NCBI GenBank assembly: GCA_009840115.1 | Contig: VXOJ01000021.1 | Span: 1 to 60,124 of the forward strand | Direction of reading: 5' to 3' | DNA from: Gemmatimonadales bacterium | GTDB taxonomy: Bacteria; Gemmatimonadota; Gemmatimonadetes; Palauibacterales; Palauibacteraceae | DNA: 60,124 nucleotides | Shown: in pieces, positions 34,063-42,432 of the stretch | How positions within the stretch are numbered: position 1 is the first letter of the stretch | Layout of the letters: every line of letters begins with the position of its first letter | Position numbers and translations under genes: made by a program | The notes under the pieces: model-generated | The model's database searches: none | Told to the model about the DNA's origin: nothing | Seen by the model: only the letters and a program-made list of their open reading frames with translations

Positions 34063-35831
34063 CAGGAGACGCAGCGGCGGTTGTTCTTCGCCCCGAGGCT
34101 CTCGAGGAGGGCGATCGTCTCCGGGAACGGCTGCACGCGCTGGACCGGCCCATTGGCCAGGTCGACGGTCGTCTGGCCGTTGCGGGCCACGAGCGTCACG
34201 TCGGCGCCCTGCTCGACGAGATAGAGGATCATCTCGTTGTCGCCGCGCGAGGCGGCGTGGTGGGCGGGCGTGTAGCCGTTGTGGTCGCGCGCGTTCACGT
34301 CGGCGCCGAGTTCCTCGACGAGGAACTTCATCGCCGGCAGCCAGGCGTCCGGCACGTGGCGGTGCGAGTTGCCCGCGAAGCCCTGCCCGTAGCCGACGCC
34401 GGCCGCCGCATGGATGGGGTGGACGGCGGGCCCCCCGACGGGGATCGGGTCGAGGCCGGAGTGATCGATGTCGTCTCCGCCTCGGCCGTAGCGCCGCGCC
34501 GGAACCTTCGCGGTCGGCGTCGCGGGATCGGCTCCGTACTCGAGGAGCAGCTTCATGGCGTCGATGTCGAGCGCGTGCGCGGCGCGCCAGAAGGGCGTGG
34601 CGCCGGTGCGGTCGACGCCGAGGAGATCCCGGTTGTACGTCGTGAACCAGAGCGACTTCTTCAGGCGCGGGTTCGGGTCGACGCCCGCTTCGAGCAGCGT
34701 CCGCATCACGTCGAGGTACGACCACTCCTGCTGGTGCACGTCCGTGGGCTGCGGGTGCCGGGCCTTCGGCGCCCAGTGCATGTTGAGCGCCGCGTACAGC
34801 GGGGTCGCGCCGGCGTCGCTCGCGAGGTTGGGGTCGGCGCCCCGCGCGAAGAGTTCCATCGCGAGGTCGAAGTGCCCGTTGATCATCGCGATGAGCAGCG
34901 GGGTCGTGCCGTCCGCGGCGCTCCGCTGGTCGATGTCCGCGCCCGCGTCGAGCAAGGTCAGCGCCGCGTCGCGGTGGCCTTCGCGGGCCGCGAGCAGCAG
35001 CGCGGTCAGCCCGCCGTGCGTGCCGACGAGGTCGGCGTAGTTGCCGAGGCAGCCGGAGCAGGTGGGCTCCTCGGGGTCCTCGAGCCGCACGGTCTGGAGG
35101 CCGGGGCCGGGGCCGGCGGTCGGCCTCGGGGCGGCTTCGCGCGGTGACGGCGCCGGCGGCGCGCGGCCCGCCCGGAGCGCGGCCACGCGGGCATTGCGTT
35201 CGCGGCGGTCGAGCTGGTCCCACGCGTCGCGCGCCGCGATGTCGAGCACGTACGCGGTGGCCGAGGCGTCCGCCCCCGCGTCGATGAGGGCGTTCAGGGA
35301 GCCGGCCCGGCCCGCCGCCGCGGCGAACATGAGCGGCGTCTGGCCCCATTCGGGCTCCCGGGCGTTCGGATCGGCGCCGTGGCGCACCAGCGCCTCGATT
35401 GCACCGGGCGACCCGGCGGCCGCCGCGAAGTGCAGCGCGGTGGCGCCGGTCGACGTCGCGGCGTCGGCGTCGGCTCCCGCTGCCAGCAGCGCTTCGACGA
35501 GCGGGGCGTGCGCCGCGCGGCTCGCCACGTGGAGCGGCGTGTGCCCGCCCAGCCGCGTGCCCGCATCGAGCGCCGCGCCCGCCTCGATCAGCACGTCGGC
35601 CACGTCGGGCCGGCCCTTCATCGCGGCCCAGTGGAGTGCCGTCATGCCGTCGCCCCGCGCGGCGTTCACGTCCTCGCCCGCGGCAAGCAGCGACCGCACG
35701 GCGTCCAGATCGCCGCGCATGGCCGCGTCGGCCACCGGAGCATCCGGCCCGCCCGGCGACCCGACCGGCGCGGCGGCCCCGAGCGCGAGCAGCGCCGCGG
35801 CCGCGAAGACGATCGATCGCGCGCGCCGCAT
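34059..35831 (-). CDS. Exported ankyrin-repeat protein
   Basis: A 590-residue secreted protein. The ATG at 35831 shares its A with the TGA of the DUF1552 gene (TGATG). Signal peptide about residues 1-22. Around ten ankyrin repeats are seen (for example GMTALHWAAMKGRPDVADVL and TPLHVASRAAH), with a break near residues 215-260 that has a Pro-rich stretch and a CSGC pair. The C-terminus ends NNRRCVSC. Mediates protein contacts; translational coupling suggests a partnership with the DUF1592/DUF1552 pair. Confidence 0.9.
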   Translation of the reverse strand: MRRARSIVFAAAALLALGAAAPVGSPGGPDAPVADAAMRGDLDAVRSLLAAGEDVNAARGDGMTALHWAAMKGRPDVADVLIEAGAALDAGTRLGGHTPLHVASRAAHAPLVEALLAAGADADAATSTGATALHFAAAAGSPGAIEALVRHGADPNAREPEWGQTPLMFAAAAGRAGSLNALIDAGADASATAYVLDIAARDAWDQLDRRERNARVAALRAGRAPPAPSPREAAPRPTAGPGPGLQTVRLEDPEEPTCSGCLGNYADLVGTHGGLTALLLAAREGHRDAALTLLDAGADIDQRSAADGTTPLLIAMINGHFDLAMELFARGADPNLASDAGATPLYAALNMHWAPKARHPQPTDVHQQEWSYLDVMRTLLEAGVDPNPRLKKSLWFTTYNRDLLGVDRTGATPFWRAAHALDIDAMKLLLEYGADPATPTAKVPARRYGRGGDDIDHSGLDPIPVGGPAVHPIHAAAGVGYGQGFAGNSHRHVPDAWLPAMKFLVEELGADVNARDHNGYTPAHHAASRGDNEMILYLVEQGADVTLVARNGQTTVDLANGPVQRVQPFPETIALLESLGAKNNRRCVSC

Positions 35832-37222
35832 CAGTCCGTCGTCTCCGCGAAGGAGAACGTCCCGGTGCTGTTCCCGAAGCTCGTCATGTCGTCCATCCCG
35901 AGCCGGTGCATGAGGCTCAGCATCACGTTCGCCATCGGCGTCCCGGGCGCGGCCCGCAGGTGCTGGTTGCCTTCCATCCGCCCCTGCGCGCCGCCCACCA
36001 CGAAGAGCGGGCACCGCTTGTGGTTGTGCACATTCGGGTCCCCCATCGGCGACCCGTAGACGATCATCGTCTTGTCGAGCAGGTGCGTGTCCCCCTCCAT
36101 CGACGCCTTCAGCCGGTCGAGGAAGTACGGGACGAGCCCGACGTGGTAGCGGTTGATCTGGGCGAAGTCCGTGATGTTGTTCTCGTTGTCGCCGTGGTGC
36201 GACGCCGGGTGGAAGCCCCGGTCGATTCCGCTCTCGGGATAGACCCGGCCCGACGCGTCCCGTCCCATCTTGAACGAGAACACGCGCGTCATGTCCGCCT
36301 GGAACGCGAGCGCCTGCAGGTCGAACATCAGCTTCACGTGCTCGTCGAACGAATCGGGCACACCCGCCGGCGCCTCCGGCAGATCCCGGTCTTCTCCGGA
36401 TTCGTTGCGCGCCACCACCCGCTGGATGCGGCGCTCGATCTCCCGCACGTTTTCGAGGTAGCGGTCCATGCGCCGCCGGTCGGACGGATCGAGCCGACCC
36501 CTGAGGCTCGCGACTTCACCGGTGAGGAAGTCGAGGATGCTGGCGCTCGAACGCTGCCGCGCCGCACGCGCCTCCGGCGTCCCCCCGGCCCCGAAGAGCT
36601 GGTCGAACGCGACGCGCGGATCCCGGATCATCGGGAGCGGCTGCGTCGGCGACGACCAGCTGATCGTGTCCGTGTACACGCAGGCGTACCCATACGCGCA
36701 GCCTCCGGCCTGGTCCACGTTCTCGATGCAGAGCTGCATGGACGGGATCGGCGTGTCCTGCCCGAAGCGGTTCGCGTAGAGCTGGTCCAGCGACGGCCCC
36801 ACGAAGACGTCCGAACTCTCCGTCTGCTTCGGGTGCGCCTGCGTGAGGAACGTGGCGCTCGACCGGAAGTGGTCCCCGCCGATCTCCTTCGGCCGTCTGG
36901 CTTCGGCCGGCTCCACGTCGGTGTCGCTGATGATCGTGAGATAGTCCCGGTACGGCTCGAGCGAACTCAGCGCAGTCGGAGACAGGTCGAACCCCCGGCC
37001 CGTCGCCGCGGGAGACCAGTAGTTCTGCGCCGCCCCGAACCCGCTGCTCCCCGCCGAACCGTGCACCATCTCGATGCAGACGAGCCGCGTCGGATCCTCG
37101 ACTTCCCGCGCCCACAGCCGGCCCGCGGGCACCATCGCGTCGAGGAACGGCAGGGCGACGGTCGCCCCCGCGCCCCGGAGGAAGGTCCGGCGAGAGAGGT
37201 GTTTCCCCGTGATGAACTCCAT
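35831..37222 (-). CDS. DUF1552 protein with Tat signal
   Basis: A 463-residue protein whose ATG at 37222 overlaps the previous stop (TGATG). The N-terminus has a twin-arginine motif (SRRTFLRGAGA), so it is exported folded. The body matches DUF1552 (VCIEMVHGSAGSSGFG, GDHFRSSATFL, FHPASHHGD, HKRCPLFVVGGAQG). DUF1552 genes almost always sit next to DUF1592 genes, as here; the activity of the pair is unknown, but haem-binding cytochrome domains on the partner suggest electron transfer. Confidence 0.92.
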   Translation of the reverse strand: MEFITGKHLSRRTFLRGAGATVALPFLDAMVPAGRLWAREVEDPTRLVCIEMVHGSAGSSGFGAAQNYWSPAATGRGFDLSPTALSSLEPYRDYLTIISDTDVEPAEARRPKEIGGDHFRSSATFLTQAHPKQTESSDVFVGPSLDQLYANRFGQDTPIPSMQLCIENVDQAGGCAYGYACVYTDTISWSSPTQPLPMIRDPRVAFDQLFGAGGTPEARAARQRSSASILDFLTGEVASLRGRLDPSDRRRMDRYLENVREIERRIQRVVARNESGEDRDLPEAPAGVPDSFDEHVKLMFDLQALAFQADMTRVFSFKMGRDASGRVYPESGIDRGFHPASHHGDNENNITDFAQINRYHVGLVPYFLDRLKASMEGDTHLLDKTMIVYGSPMGDPNVHNHKRCPLFVVGGAQGRMEGNQHLRAAPGTPMANVMLSLMHRLGMDDMTSFGNSTGTFSFAETTD

Positions 37223-39735
37223 CAGTCCTCCTGCGATCCCTGGCTTTCCGCCTCCATGTCGTCGACCACGGCTTCGGTCCCCTTCAGGCGGAATGCCGGG
37301 CTGTTGACCACGCCGAGGATGAACGCGGACATGCGGTGGTCCTGTTCGGCGGCCTGCCGCGCGATGGAGCGCACGGTCGGCATGTCGTAGTACTCGACCC
37401 GCCGTCCCAGCGCGTAGGCGAGCAGGTTTTCCGTGAACGCGCGCACGAGCGGCACGGGCCGCGCCAGAAGCGCCGCGCGCAGATCCGCCGCGCTCGTCAC
37501 CGGCGTGCCGTCGTAGAGTTCGCCCTGGGCGTCGATCGGCATCCCGCTGTCCTTGATGCGCCGCGCCCCCGTGCCGTCGAAGTACTCCAGCGCGAGACCG
37601 ATCGGGTCGATCACGCGGTGGCACGAACGGCAGGCCGGGCTCGCCCGGTGCATCTCCAGCCGCTCCCGCACCGTGAGGAAACGGCCCTCCTCGGCCTCCG
37701 GCGTCGCCTCCAGGTCGGAGACGTCCGGCGGGGGCGGAGGCGGAGGCGTTCCCAGCAATACCTCCATCACCCACTTCCCGCGCAGCACCGGCGAGGTCCG
37801 GCTCGCGTGCGAGGTGAGGGTGAGGATGCTGCCGTGCCCCAGCACGCCGCGGCGCTCGGGCTCGGCGATCTCGACTCTCCGGAAGTCCGTTCCGGTCACG
37901 CCCGGGATGCCGTAGTGCCGCGCGAGCCGCTCGTTCACGAACGTGTAGTCGGCCGTCAGCAGTTCGAGCAGGCTCCGGTCTTCCTGCACGATCGTGTGGA
38001 AGAGCAGTTCCGTCTCGCGGTGCATCGCCTCCTTGAGCTGCTGATCGAAGTCCGGATAGAGGCGGACGTCCGGGTTCATGCCCTCGAGGTCCTGCAGCCG
38101 GAACCACTGCCCCGCGAACCGCGTGGCCAGGGCCTCGGCGCGCGGATCGCCCAGCATCCGGCGCACCTGCGTCTCGAGCACGTCCGCGTCGGAGAGCCGG
38201 CCCTCGGCGGCGGTCGCCAGCAGTTCGTCGTCCGGACCCGTTGCCCAGAGGAAGAAGGAAAGCCGCGAGGCGAGATCGTAGTCGTCCAGCGCGTACACCC
38301 CGTCCGCTTCGCGCGCGGGGCGTTCCTCGAAACGGAACACGAAGTGGGGGCTGGCGAGAATCCCCTCCAGCGCGAGCCGAACCCCCTCCTCGAAACCTCC
38401 CCCCTCGGCCCCGGCGCGGTACAGATTCATCAGCGCGGCGAGGTTGTCGTCCGTCAGCGGCCGGCGGTAGGCCCTCGTCCCCAGCCGCGAGAGGATCGTC
38501 TCCGCGCACGAGGCCTCGTCTTCCGGCGCCGAGGGACGGCACGAGAACACGCGCTCGCGACTCGGCGTGGACGACATCCCCGCCGGAGCGAACGGCCCCG
38601 TGACCGCGAGGTCGCGCAGATGCGGCAGCGTCGTGAACCCGTACGCGTCGGTGATGCTCGTGCTCGCGATCGACCAGTCGTGCGGCGACATCAGGTCCTG
38701 CGACGGCCCCTCGAAGGTGCGGATGAAGGCGGCCGCCACCCGGTGCGGCCCCGCCTCGATGAAGACGGGATCGGTCCGGAGGTTCACGCCGTCGGGATCG
38801 GAGACGTGCATCCAGCGGTCGATGTCGAGGAGCGCGACCCGCTCGCCGTCGATCGAGATCTCGATCCGCTCGGGCTCGTCGGTCGTGTGCAGCGCGCCTT
38901 TGCCGTTGCCGAACAGGGCCCCGGTCGTCTCGTGATGGAAGGAGACGCGGAAGGCGTACTCCCCGTCGGCCGGGAAGTTGTGGTCCACCGCGACGCCGCC
39001 CCGGCTCCCGTATGGCGTGCCCTCGACGTGCTCCGCCTGGGAGGTCCATCGCGACACTCGGAACGTGGCCTCGCTCGGCGTGACTTCCGGGTCGCCGATC
39101 GCGAGCCGGCTGATCTCGCTCGCCGCGCGCAGATACCCGTCCATGAGCGTCGGGGAGAGCAGCTGAACGTCGGCGATGTTGTCGAAGTTCGCGCTCTTCG
39201 TATCGAGCGGCAGATAGTCGCCGGCGTCGATGTCCAGGTCGAGGAGGTCGTAGATGGAGCGCGAGTACTCGGCCCGGTTCAGCCGCTGGAAGGTCCGCCG
39301 TCCCGGATTCGGGTTCGCCTCCCAGGCCGCGTCGAGGCGCGACTCGAGGACGGCGGCCAGCGTCCGCAGGCTGTCAGGGCTCGGGCGGCGCACGCCGACG
39401 GGCGGCATCATCCCGGCCCGCAGCTTCCGTACCATCCGCTCCGCGATCACGGCATTGTCGGCGGCCGAGGCCGCCTCGAAGGTCTCGAGCGACATGCCCC
39501 CGCTGACGCGTCGGGGGTTGTGGCAGCGGCGGCAGGTCTCCGCCACCACGCCCTGTGCCACTTCGACAGAGAGCGTGTCGACGGCGGGGGCCGGTGTCGG
39601 CGCGGTCAGCGGTGCGATCGGCTGCGGCCAACTGGCCGGGGGATGCCCGGCGCCCCGCGCCCCGCCGGCCTCCTGACCGACGGCTGGACTCGGGAGAACG
39701 CCCGCTGCAACCAGCAGCAGAAGCGATGTTCGCAT
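37222..39735 (-). CDS. DUF1592-family protein with Planctomycete-type cytochrome c domain
   Basis: An 837-residue exported protein. Signal peptide about 1-20, then a haem-binding CxxCH (C68, C71, H72), DUF1587 (FQRLNRAEYSRSIYDLLDL), DUF1595 (AYRRPLTDDNLAAL), DUF1592, DUF1588 (TSHASRTSPVLRGKWV, plus a second CRSCH) and DUF1585 (LAYALGRRVEYYD). A Pro run of seven residues (GTPPPPPPPDVS) lies in the DUF1588 part. Heads a seven-gene chain. Paralogue of the partial gene at the left edge. Confidence 0.93.
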   Translation of the reverse strand: MRTSLLLLVAAGVLPSPAVGQEAGGARGAGHPPASWPQPIAPLTAPTPAPAVDTLSVEVAQGVVAETCRRCHNPRRVSGGMSLETFEAASAADNAVIAERMVRKLRAGMMPPVGVRRPSPDSLRTLAAVLESRLDAAWEANPNPGRRTFQRLNRAEYSRSIYDLLDLDIDAGDYLPLDTKSANFDNIADVQLLSPTLMDGYLRAASEISRLAIGDPEVTPSEATFRVSRWTSQAEHVEGTPYGSRGGVAVDHNFPADGEYAFRVSFHHETTGALFGNGKGALHTTDEPERIEISIDGERVALLDIDRWMHVSDPDGVNLRTDPVFIEAGPHRVAAAFIRTFEGPSQDLMSPHDWSIASTSITDAYGFTTLPHLRDLAVTGPFAPAGMSSTPSRERVFSCRPSAPEDEASCAETILSRLGTRAYRRPLTDDNLAALMNLYRAGAEGGGFEEGVRLALEGILASPHFVFRFEERPAREADGVYALDDYDLASRLSFFLWATGPDDELLATAAEGRLSDADVLETQVRRMLGDPRAEALATRFAGQWFRLQDLEGMNPDVRLYPDFDQQLKEAMHRETELLFHTIVQEDRSLLELLTADYTFVNERLARHYGIPGVTGTDFRRVEIAEPERRGVLGHGSILTLTSHASRTSPVLRGKWVMEVLLGTPPPPPPPDVSDLEATPEAEEGRFLTVRERLEMHRASPACRSCHRVIDPIGLALEYFDGTGARRIKDSGMPIDAQGELYDGTPVTSAADLRAALLARPVPLVRAFTENLLAYALGRRVEYYDMPTVRSIARQAAEQDHRMSAFILGVVNSPAFRLKGTEAVVDDMEAESQGSQED

Positions 39736-39764
39736 TGCCGAAGCCTCTTCCGGGCAACCGCGTC

Positions 39765-39780
39765 GCGCCCCGCGGGGCGC
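39765..39780. promoter_or_regulatory. 16-bp palindrome upstream of the DUF1592 gene
   Basis: GCGCCCCGCGGGGCGC is a perfect palindrome 30 bases upstream of the DUF1592 start. It could be an operator for the seven-gene chain or a hairpin in its leader; position is the only support. Confidence 0.3.
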
Positions 39781-39820
39781 AAGAATACACCAACTGGAAA
39801 ATGTACCATCGACGCAGATC

Positions 39821-39836
39821 GCCCGGCCAGCCGGGC
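39821..39836. terminator. Hairpin after the permease-prefix array
   Basis: A 7-bp perfect stem (GCCCGGC / GCCGGGC) with a 2-base loop (or 6 bp with 4), 17 bases downstream of the last permease-prefix gene on the minus strand. Likely ends the PadR operon before the DUF1592 promoter; no T-run. Confidence 0.4.
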
Positions 39837-39852
39837 CCTTGTCCTACCCTGC

Positions 39853-40596
39853 CTACATGGCCCGCTCGGCCATTGGCTTCGTCGGTCCGTCGGCGGCCCA
39901 ACTCCGGCCGCGGAGCCAGAGAGCGGCGGCCGCGAAGGCGAATGAAGCGGACCACAACCAGTAGCCGGCCCCCGGATATTGGAACGCGAGGGCAGCTTCC
40001 TCGTACGGGAACGGTGCCGGACTGAAGACGCGAAACATGCCCAGTCCCAGGTACAGCACGCCCATGCCTACGAGGCCCCTCCGGAGCCACCGCCGGTCCG
40101 GTCGCCGAGAGCCCAGCAGCGCCGGCAGGGTCATGAGCAGCGGCAAGTTCGGGAGTAGCACCGCGGCGCCGATCGACACGGCCAGAACGACGTCCGTCAT
40201 CCCCATCGTGATCAGCGCCGAAAGGAACTCGTACGTGCGTTGTGGTCCGACGAAGGCCATGAGGGCAGGGTCAACCGATCCGGCTTCAACCCAGACTGTC
40301 CGCGAGAGTGGCAGAAGGAACGAGACCGCGAACATCGCCCACGCAGCCACCAGCACGGGCCGCCATCTGCGCCGTCCGGCCCTGGCGAACTCCTTCGAAA
40401 GCGCGGCCGCTTCACCCAGCTCGTCGCAGACGGCGTTGAAGACTCGAGCCGGCGGTCGCTCGGGCGTCACTGCGAGTTCCAACTCGAAGCGAGCACGGAG
40501 GTGGTCCGACAGCTCATCGACTTCGCGCGGAGAAAGTGAAGAACTGCGCTCCACTTTCCTGCGCCACCTCATGAGTTCGGTCTCAAGCTCAAACAT
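39853..40596 (-). CDS. Permease prefix domain 1 protein, copy 3
   Basis: A 247-residue protein beginning with the permease-prefix (HAAS-like) domain: MFELETELMRW...SSLSPREVDELSDHLRARFELEL. Four or five transmembrane helices follow. The MacB/FtsX-type permease domain that this prefix usually precedes is absent. The ATG context ATGTTTGAG is shared with its paralogues. Last gene of the PadR operon. Members are thought to act with PadR regulators in sensing or signalling, but the function is not established. Confidence 0.82.
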   Translation of the reverse strand: MFELETELMRWRRKVERSSSLSPREVDELSDHLRARFELELAVTPERPPARVFNAVCDELGEAAALSKEFARAGRRRWRPVLVAAWAMFAVSFLLPLSRTVWVEAGSVDPALMAFVGPQRTYEFLSALITMGMTDVVLAVSIGAAVLLPNLPLLMTLPALLGSRRPDRRWLRRGLVGMGVLYLGLGMFRVFSPAPFPYEEAALAFQYPGAGYWLWSASFAFAAAALWLRGRSWAADGPTKPMAERAM

Positions 40597-40641
40597 CGCT
40601 GTCTCCCGGGGGACGTTCGGATCGGGCGCGTCGGAGTCAAG

Positions 40642-41292
40642 TCAGGCGTGCGACGTCTCCAACCTTACGGACGCCCAACGGCGTTGGCCTAGCAGGAGTG
40701 CCCCGGCCACCAGCACGTGTGCCGCGGACCACACCCAATACCCAAGGCCGAGGGTCGTTCCGTCGAAGAAACCATAAACCCCTAATCCGAGAGCAACGGC
40801 GCCAAACGTGCCGACGGCCCATGCGAGCCATCTCACCCTCGGCTGCCGCGATTTGAGGAGGGTCAGGAATGTCACGACCATCGGCAGATTGGGGATCAGA
40901 GGGGCGAGCCAGCCGTCCATGATCGCGTGTCCAAACCACTCGTATGCGGGCGCTGTCCAGACAATGCCGGACGGAAGTGGTTCCAGTCCCAGCGCTGGGA
41001 AGATCGGAAGGAAGAAAGAAATCACGTACACCGCCCACCCCGCGAGAAGCAGATGCCGCCAGCGATACCGTCCAGCCTTGACGAATTCTCTCGCCATTGC
41101 CCGCGGCTCGCCGAGTGCGTCCACGGCGGTGGCGAACGCATTGGCGGGGGGCACCCCCGGGCTCAGCTCAAGTTCGAGATCGACGCGGGCGCGGAGGTGG
41201 TCCTCGAGTTCATCAAGCTCGCGTGCCGACAGCGACGATCCTCGCTCAAGCCTTGTCCGCCAGTGCCGGACTTCCGTGTCCAGTTCAAACAC
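40642..41292 (-). CDS. Permease prefix domain 1 protein, copy 2
   Basis: A 216-residue paralogue with a GTG start (GTGTTTGAA context), an N-terminal prefix domain (RGSSLSARELDELEDHLRAR) and four predicted helices ending in ALLLGQRRWASVRLET. Lies 12 bases after copy 1 and 45 before copy 3, so the three are co-transcribed. It is the closest intact relative of the broken copy at 43694 in the first membrane segment (LLLAGWAVYVISFFLP here versus LLLAGCAM-stop-GVSLFLP there). Confidence 0.82.
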   Translation of the reverse strand: MFELDTEVRHWRTRLERGSSLSARELDELEDHLRARVDLELELSPGVPPANAFATAVDALGEPRAMAREFVKAGRYRWRHLLLAGWAVYVISFFLPIFPALGLEPLPSGIVWTAPAYEWFGHAIMDGWLAPLIPNLPMVVTFLTLLKSRQPRVRWLAWAVGTFGAVALGLGVYGFFDGTTLGLGYWVWSAAHVLVAGALLLGQRRWASVRLETSHA

Positions 41293-41304
41293 GACTACGC
41301 CGAC

Positions 41305-41952
41305 CTAAGCGAGCGTCTTCTTCGGGCGGGCGGATGCCCAGCCGCGGCGGCGGAGCCACAGGGCGGCCGAGGCGAGTACGAACGAGGCGGACCATACCCA
41401 ATAGCCGGGACGCAACGCGGCCAGCGCATCAGGACCGTCCGAGATTATCGCGGCCGCGCCGAGTCCGAGAGCCGACAAACCGATGACTCCGAGGACTCCC
41501 GCGAGCCACGTGCCCTTTAGTCGAGGCTTGCGCCAAATGAGAGGCAGCATCAGGAGCATCGGCAGGTTCAGGGGCAGCAGCTCGATGTCGGCAAGCAACT
41601 CGTACCCGCGCGGTACCCAGGCTTCGAAGCCCCACGACGCCGGAAGCAGTTGTATGTGTAGCACGGGCAGCAGTATCGAAGCCGCGTAGAGGGCCATGGC
41701 ACCGGCAAGCAGAGGCTTCCAGCGGGGTCGCCCGGCCCGGGCGAACTCCCTGGAGAGCGCCTTCGGTTCACCGAGGTCTCGCCGGGCGATCGCGAAGGCT
41801 TCCGTCGGGGCCAGGGCGGCGTCCAACTCCAGTTCCAGGTCGACTCGGGCGCGCAGGTGATCTTCGAGTTCATCCAGTTCGCGAGGAGAGAGCGACGATC
41901 TGCGATCCAGTGCGTTCCGCCACCGTCGGATTTCATGCTCGAACTCAAACAT
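41305..41952 (-). CDS. Permease prefix domain 1 protein, copy 1
   Basis: A 215-residue paralogue: prefix domain (RRSSLSPRELDELEDHLRARVDLELEL) then four or five membrane helices. Its ATG lies inside the end of the padR gene: the two overlap by 8 bases (ATGTTTGA), so its translation is coupled to the regulator's. First of three tandem copies. Confidence 0.84.
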   Translation of the reverse strand: MFEFEHEIRRWRNALDRRSSLSPRELDELEDHLRARVDLELELDAALAPTEAFAIARRDLGEPKALSREFARAGRPRWKPLLAGAMALYAASILLPVLHIQLLPASWGFEAWVPRGYELLADIELLPLNLPMLLMLPLIWRKPRLKGTWLAGVLGVIGLSALGLGAAAIISDGPDALAALRPGYWVWSASFVLASAALWLRRRGWASARPKKTLA

Positions 41953-42286
41953 GGCTGCCTCCCCAGGACATCTGAAGGGCGCCGTACACGGCCCGCCAAC
42001 TCTCCCGATCGGTTGAGAGCTGTCGCTTCCCGCGGCCCGTCAACCGGTAGTACTTGCGACGCCGTCCCGCGTCGGTGAGTTGCCAGCGGCCCTTGATGAG
42101 TCCGTCACGCTCCAGCCGGTGCAGGACGGGGTAGAGCATGCCGTCGGACCACTCGAGTTCACCCCCGGAGAGCAACTGGACCTGCTTGAGGATCTCGTAC
42201 CCGTACGTCTCGCCGCCCGACAGGATGGAGAGCACCATCGGGCGCGATGACGCGGCCACCAACTCCTTGTAAACCGGCTTCTTCAT
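41945..42286 (-). CDS. PadR-family transcriptional regulator
   Basis: A 113-residue winged-helix regulator. The ATG at 42286 (MKKPVYKELVA) is chosen over an upstream start at 42328. PadR features: SGGETYGYEILKQ, the recognition region ELEWSDGMLYPVLHRLERDGLIKG, and the wing GRRRKYYRLTGRGK. Expected to repress its own operon, which includes the three permease-prefix genes, by binding the palindrome at 42331-42351 about 45 bases upstream. Confidence 0.93.
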   Translation of the reverse strand: MKKPVYKELVAASSRPMVLSILSGGETYGYEILKQVQLLSGGELEWSDGMLYPVLHRLERDGLIKGRWQLTDAGRRRKYYRLTGRGKRQLSTDRESWRAVYGALQMSWGGSHV

Positions 42287-42330
42287 CCGGAGACCCCTGT
42301 GCCGGAGACCTGATACCATGAGACACAATG

Positions 42331-42351
42331 TACCTTGTACTACAAGGTGTA
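42331..42351. promoter_or_regulatory. Probable PadR operator (intact locus)
   Basis: Inverted repeat TACCTTGTACTACAAGGTGT, whose 8-base arms ACCTTGTA and TACAAGGT surround a central C. It lies 45 bases before the padR ATG. A matching element with conserved flanks occurs at 44441-44459 upstream of the broken copy, which argues that it is functional. The binding protein is inferred from position. Confidence 0.65.
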
Positions 42352-42400
42352 AGTAAGGATGGTTTCACGCAAGGGCACTTCGCGCGCGGGGTCTTGAACG

Positions 42401-42420
42401 GACGTTCCCGCGGGAACGTC
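42401..42420. promoter_or_regulatory. 20-bp perfect palindrome GACGTTCCCGCGGGAACGTC
   Basis: Located 12 bases downstream of the beta-propeller gene's stop and upstream of the PadR operator. It contains the same 18-bp core as 28643-28660. Here it could serve as a terminator (8-bp stem with CGCG loop) or as a binding site shared with the other locus. Confidence 0.5.
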
Positions 42421-42432
42421 CGGGGGGGGCCG

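Noticed and set aside
37222..39735. The seven-proline run in the DUF1592 protein as a slippage or frameshift site
   Set aside because: The frame continues with correct DUF1588 and DUF1585 motifs, so it is a normal linker.
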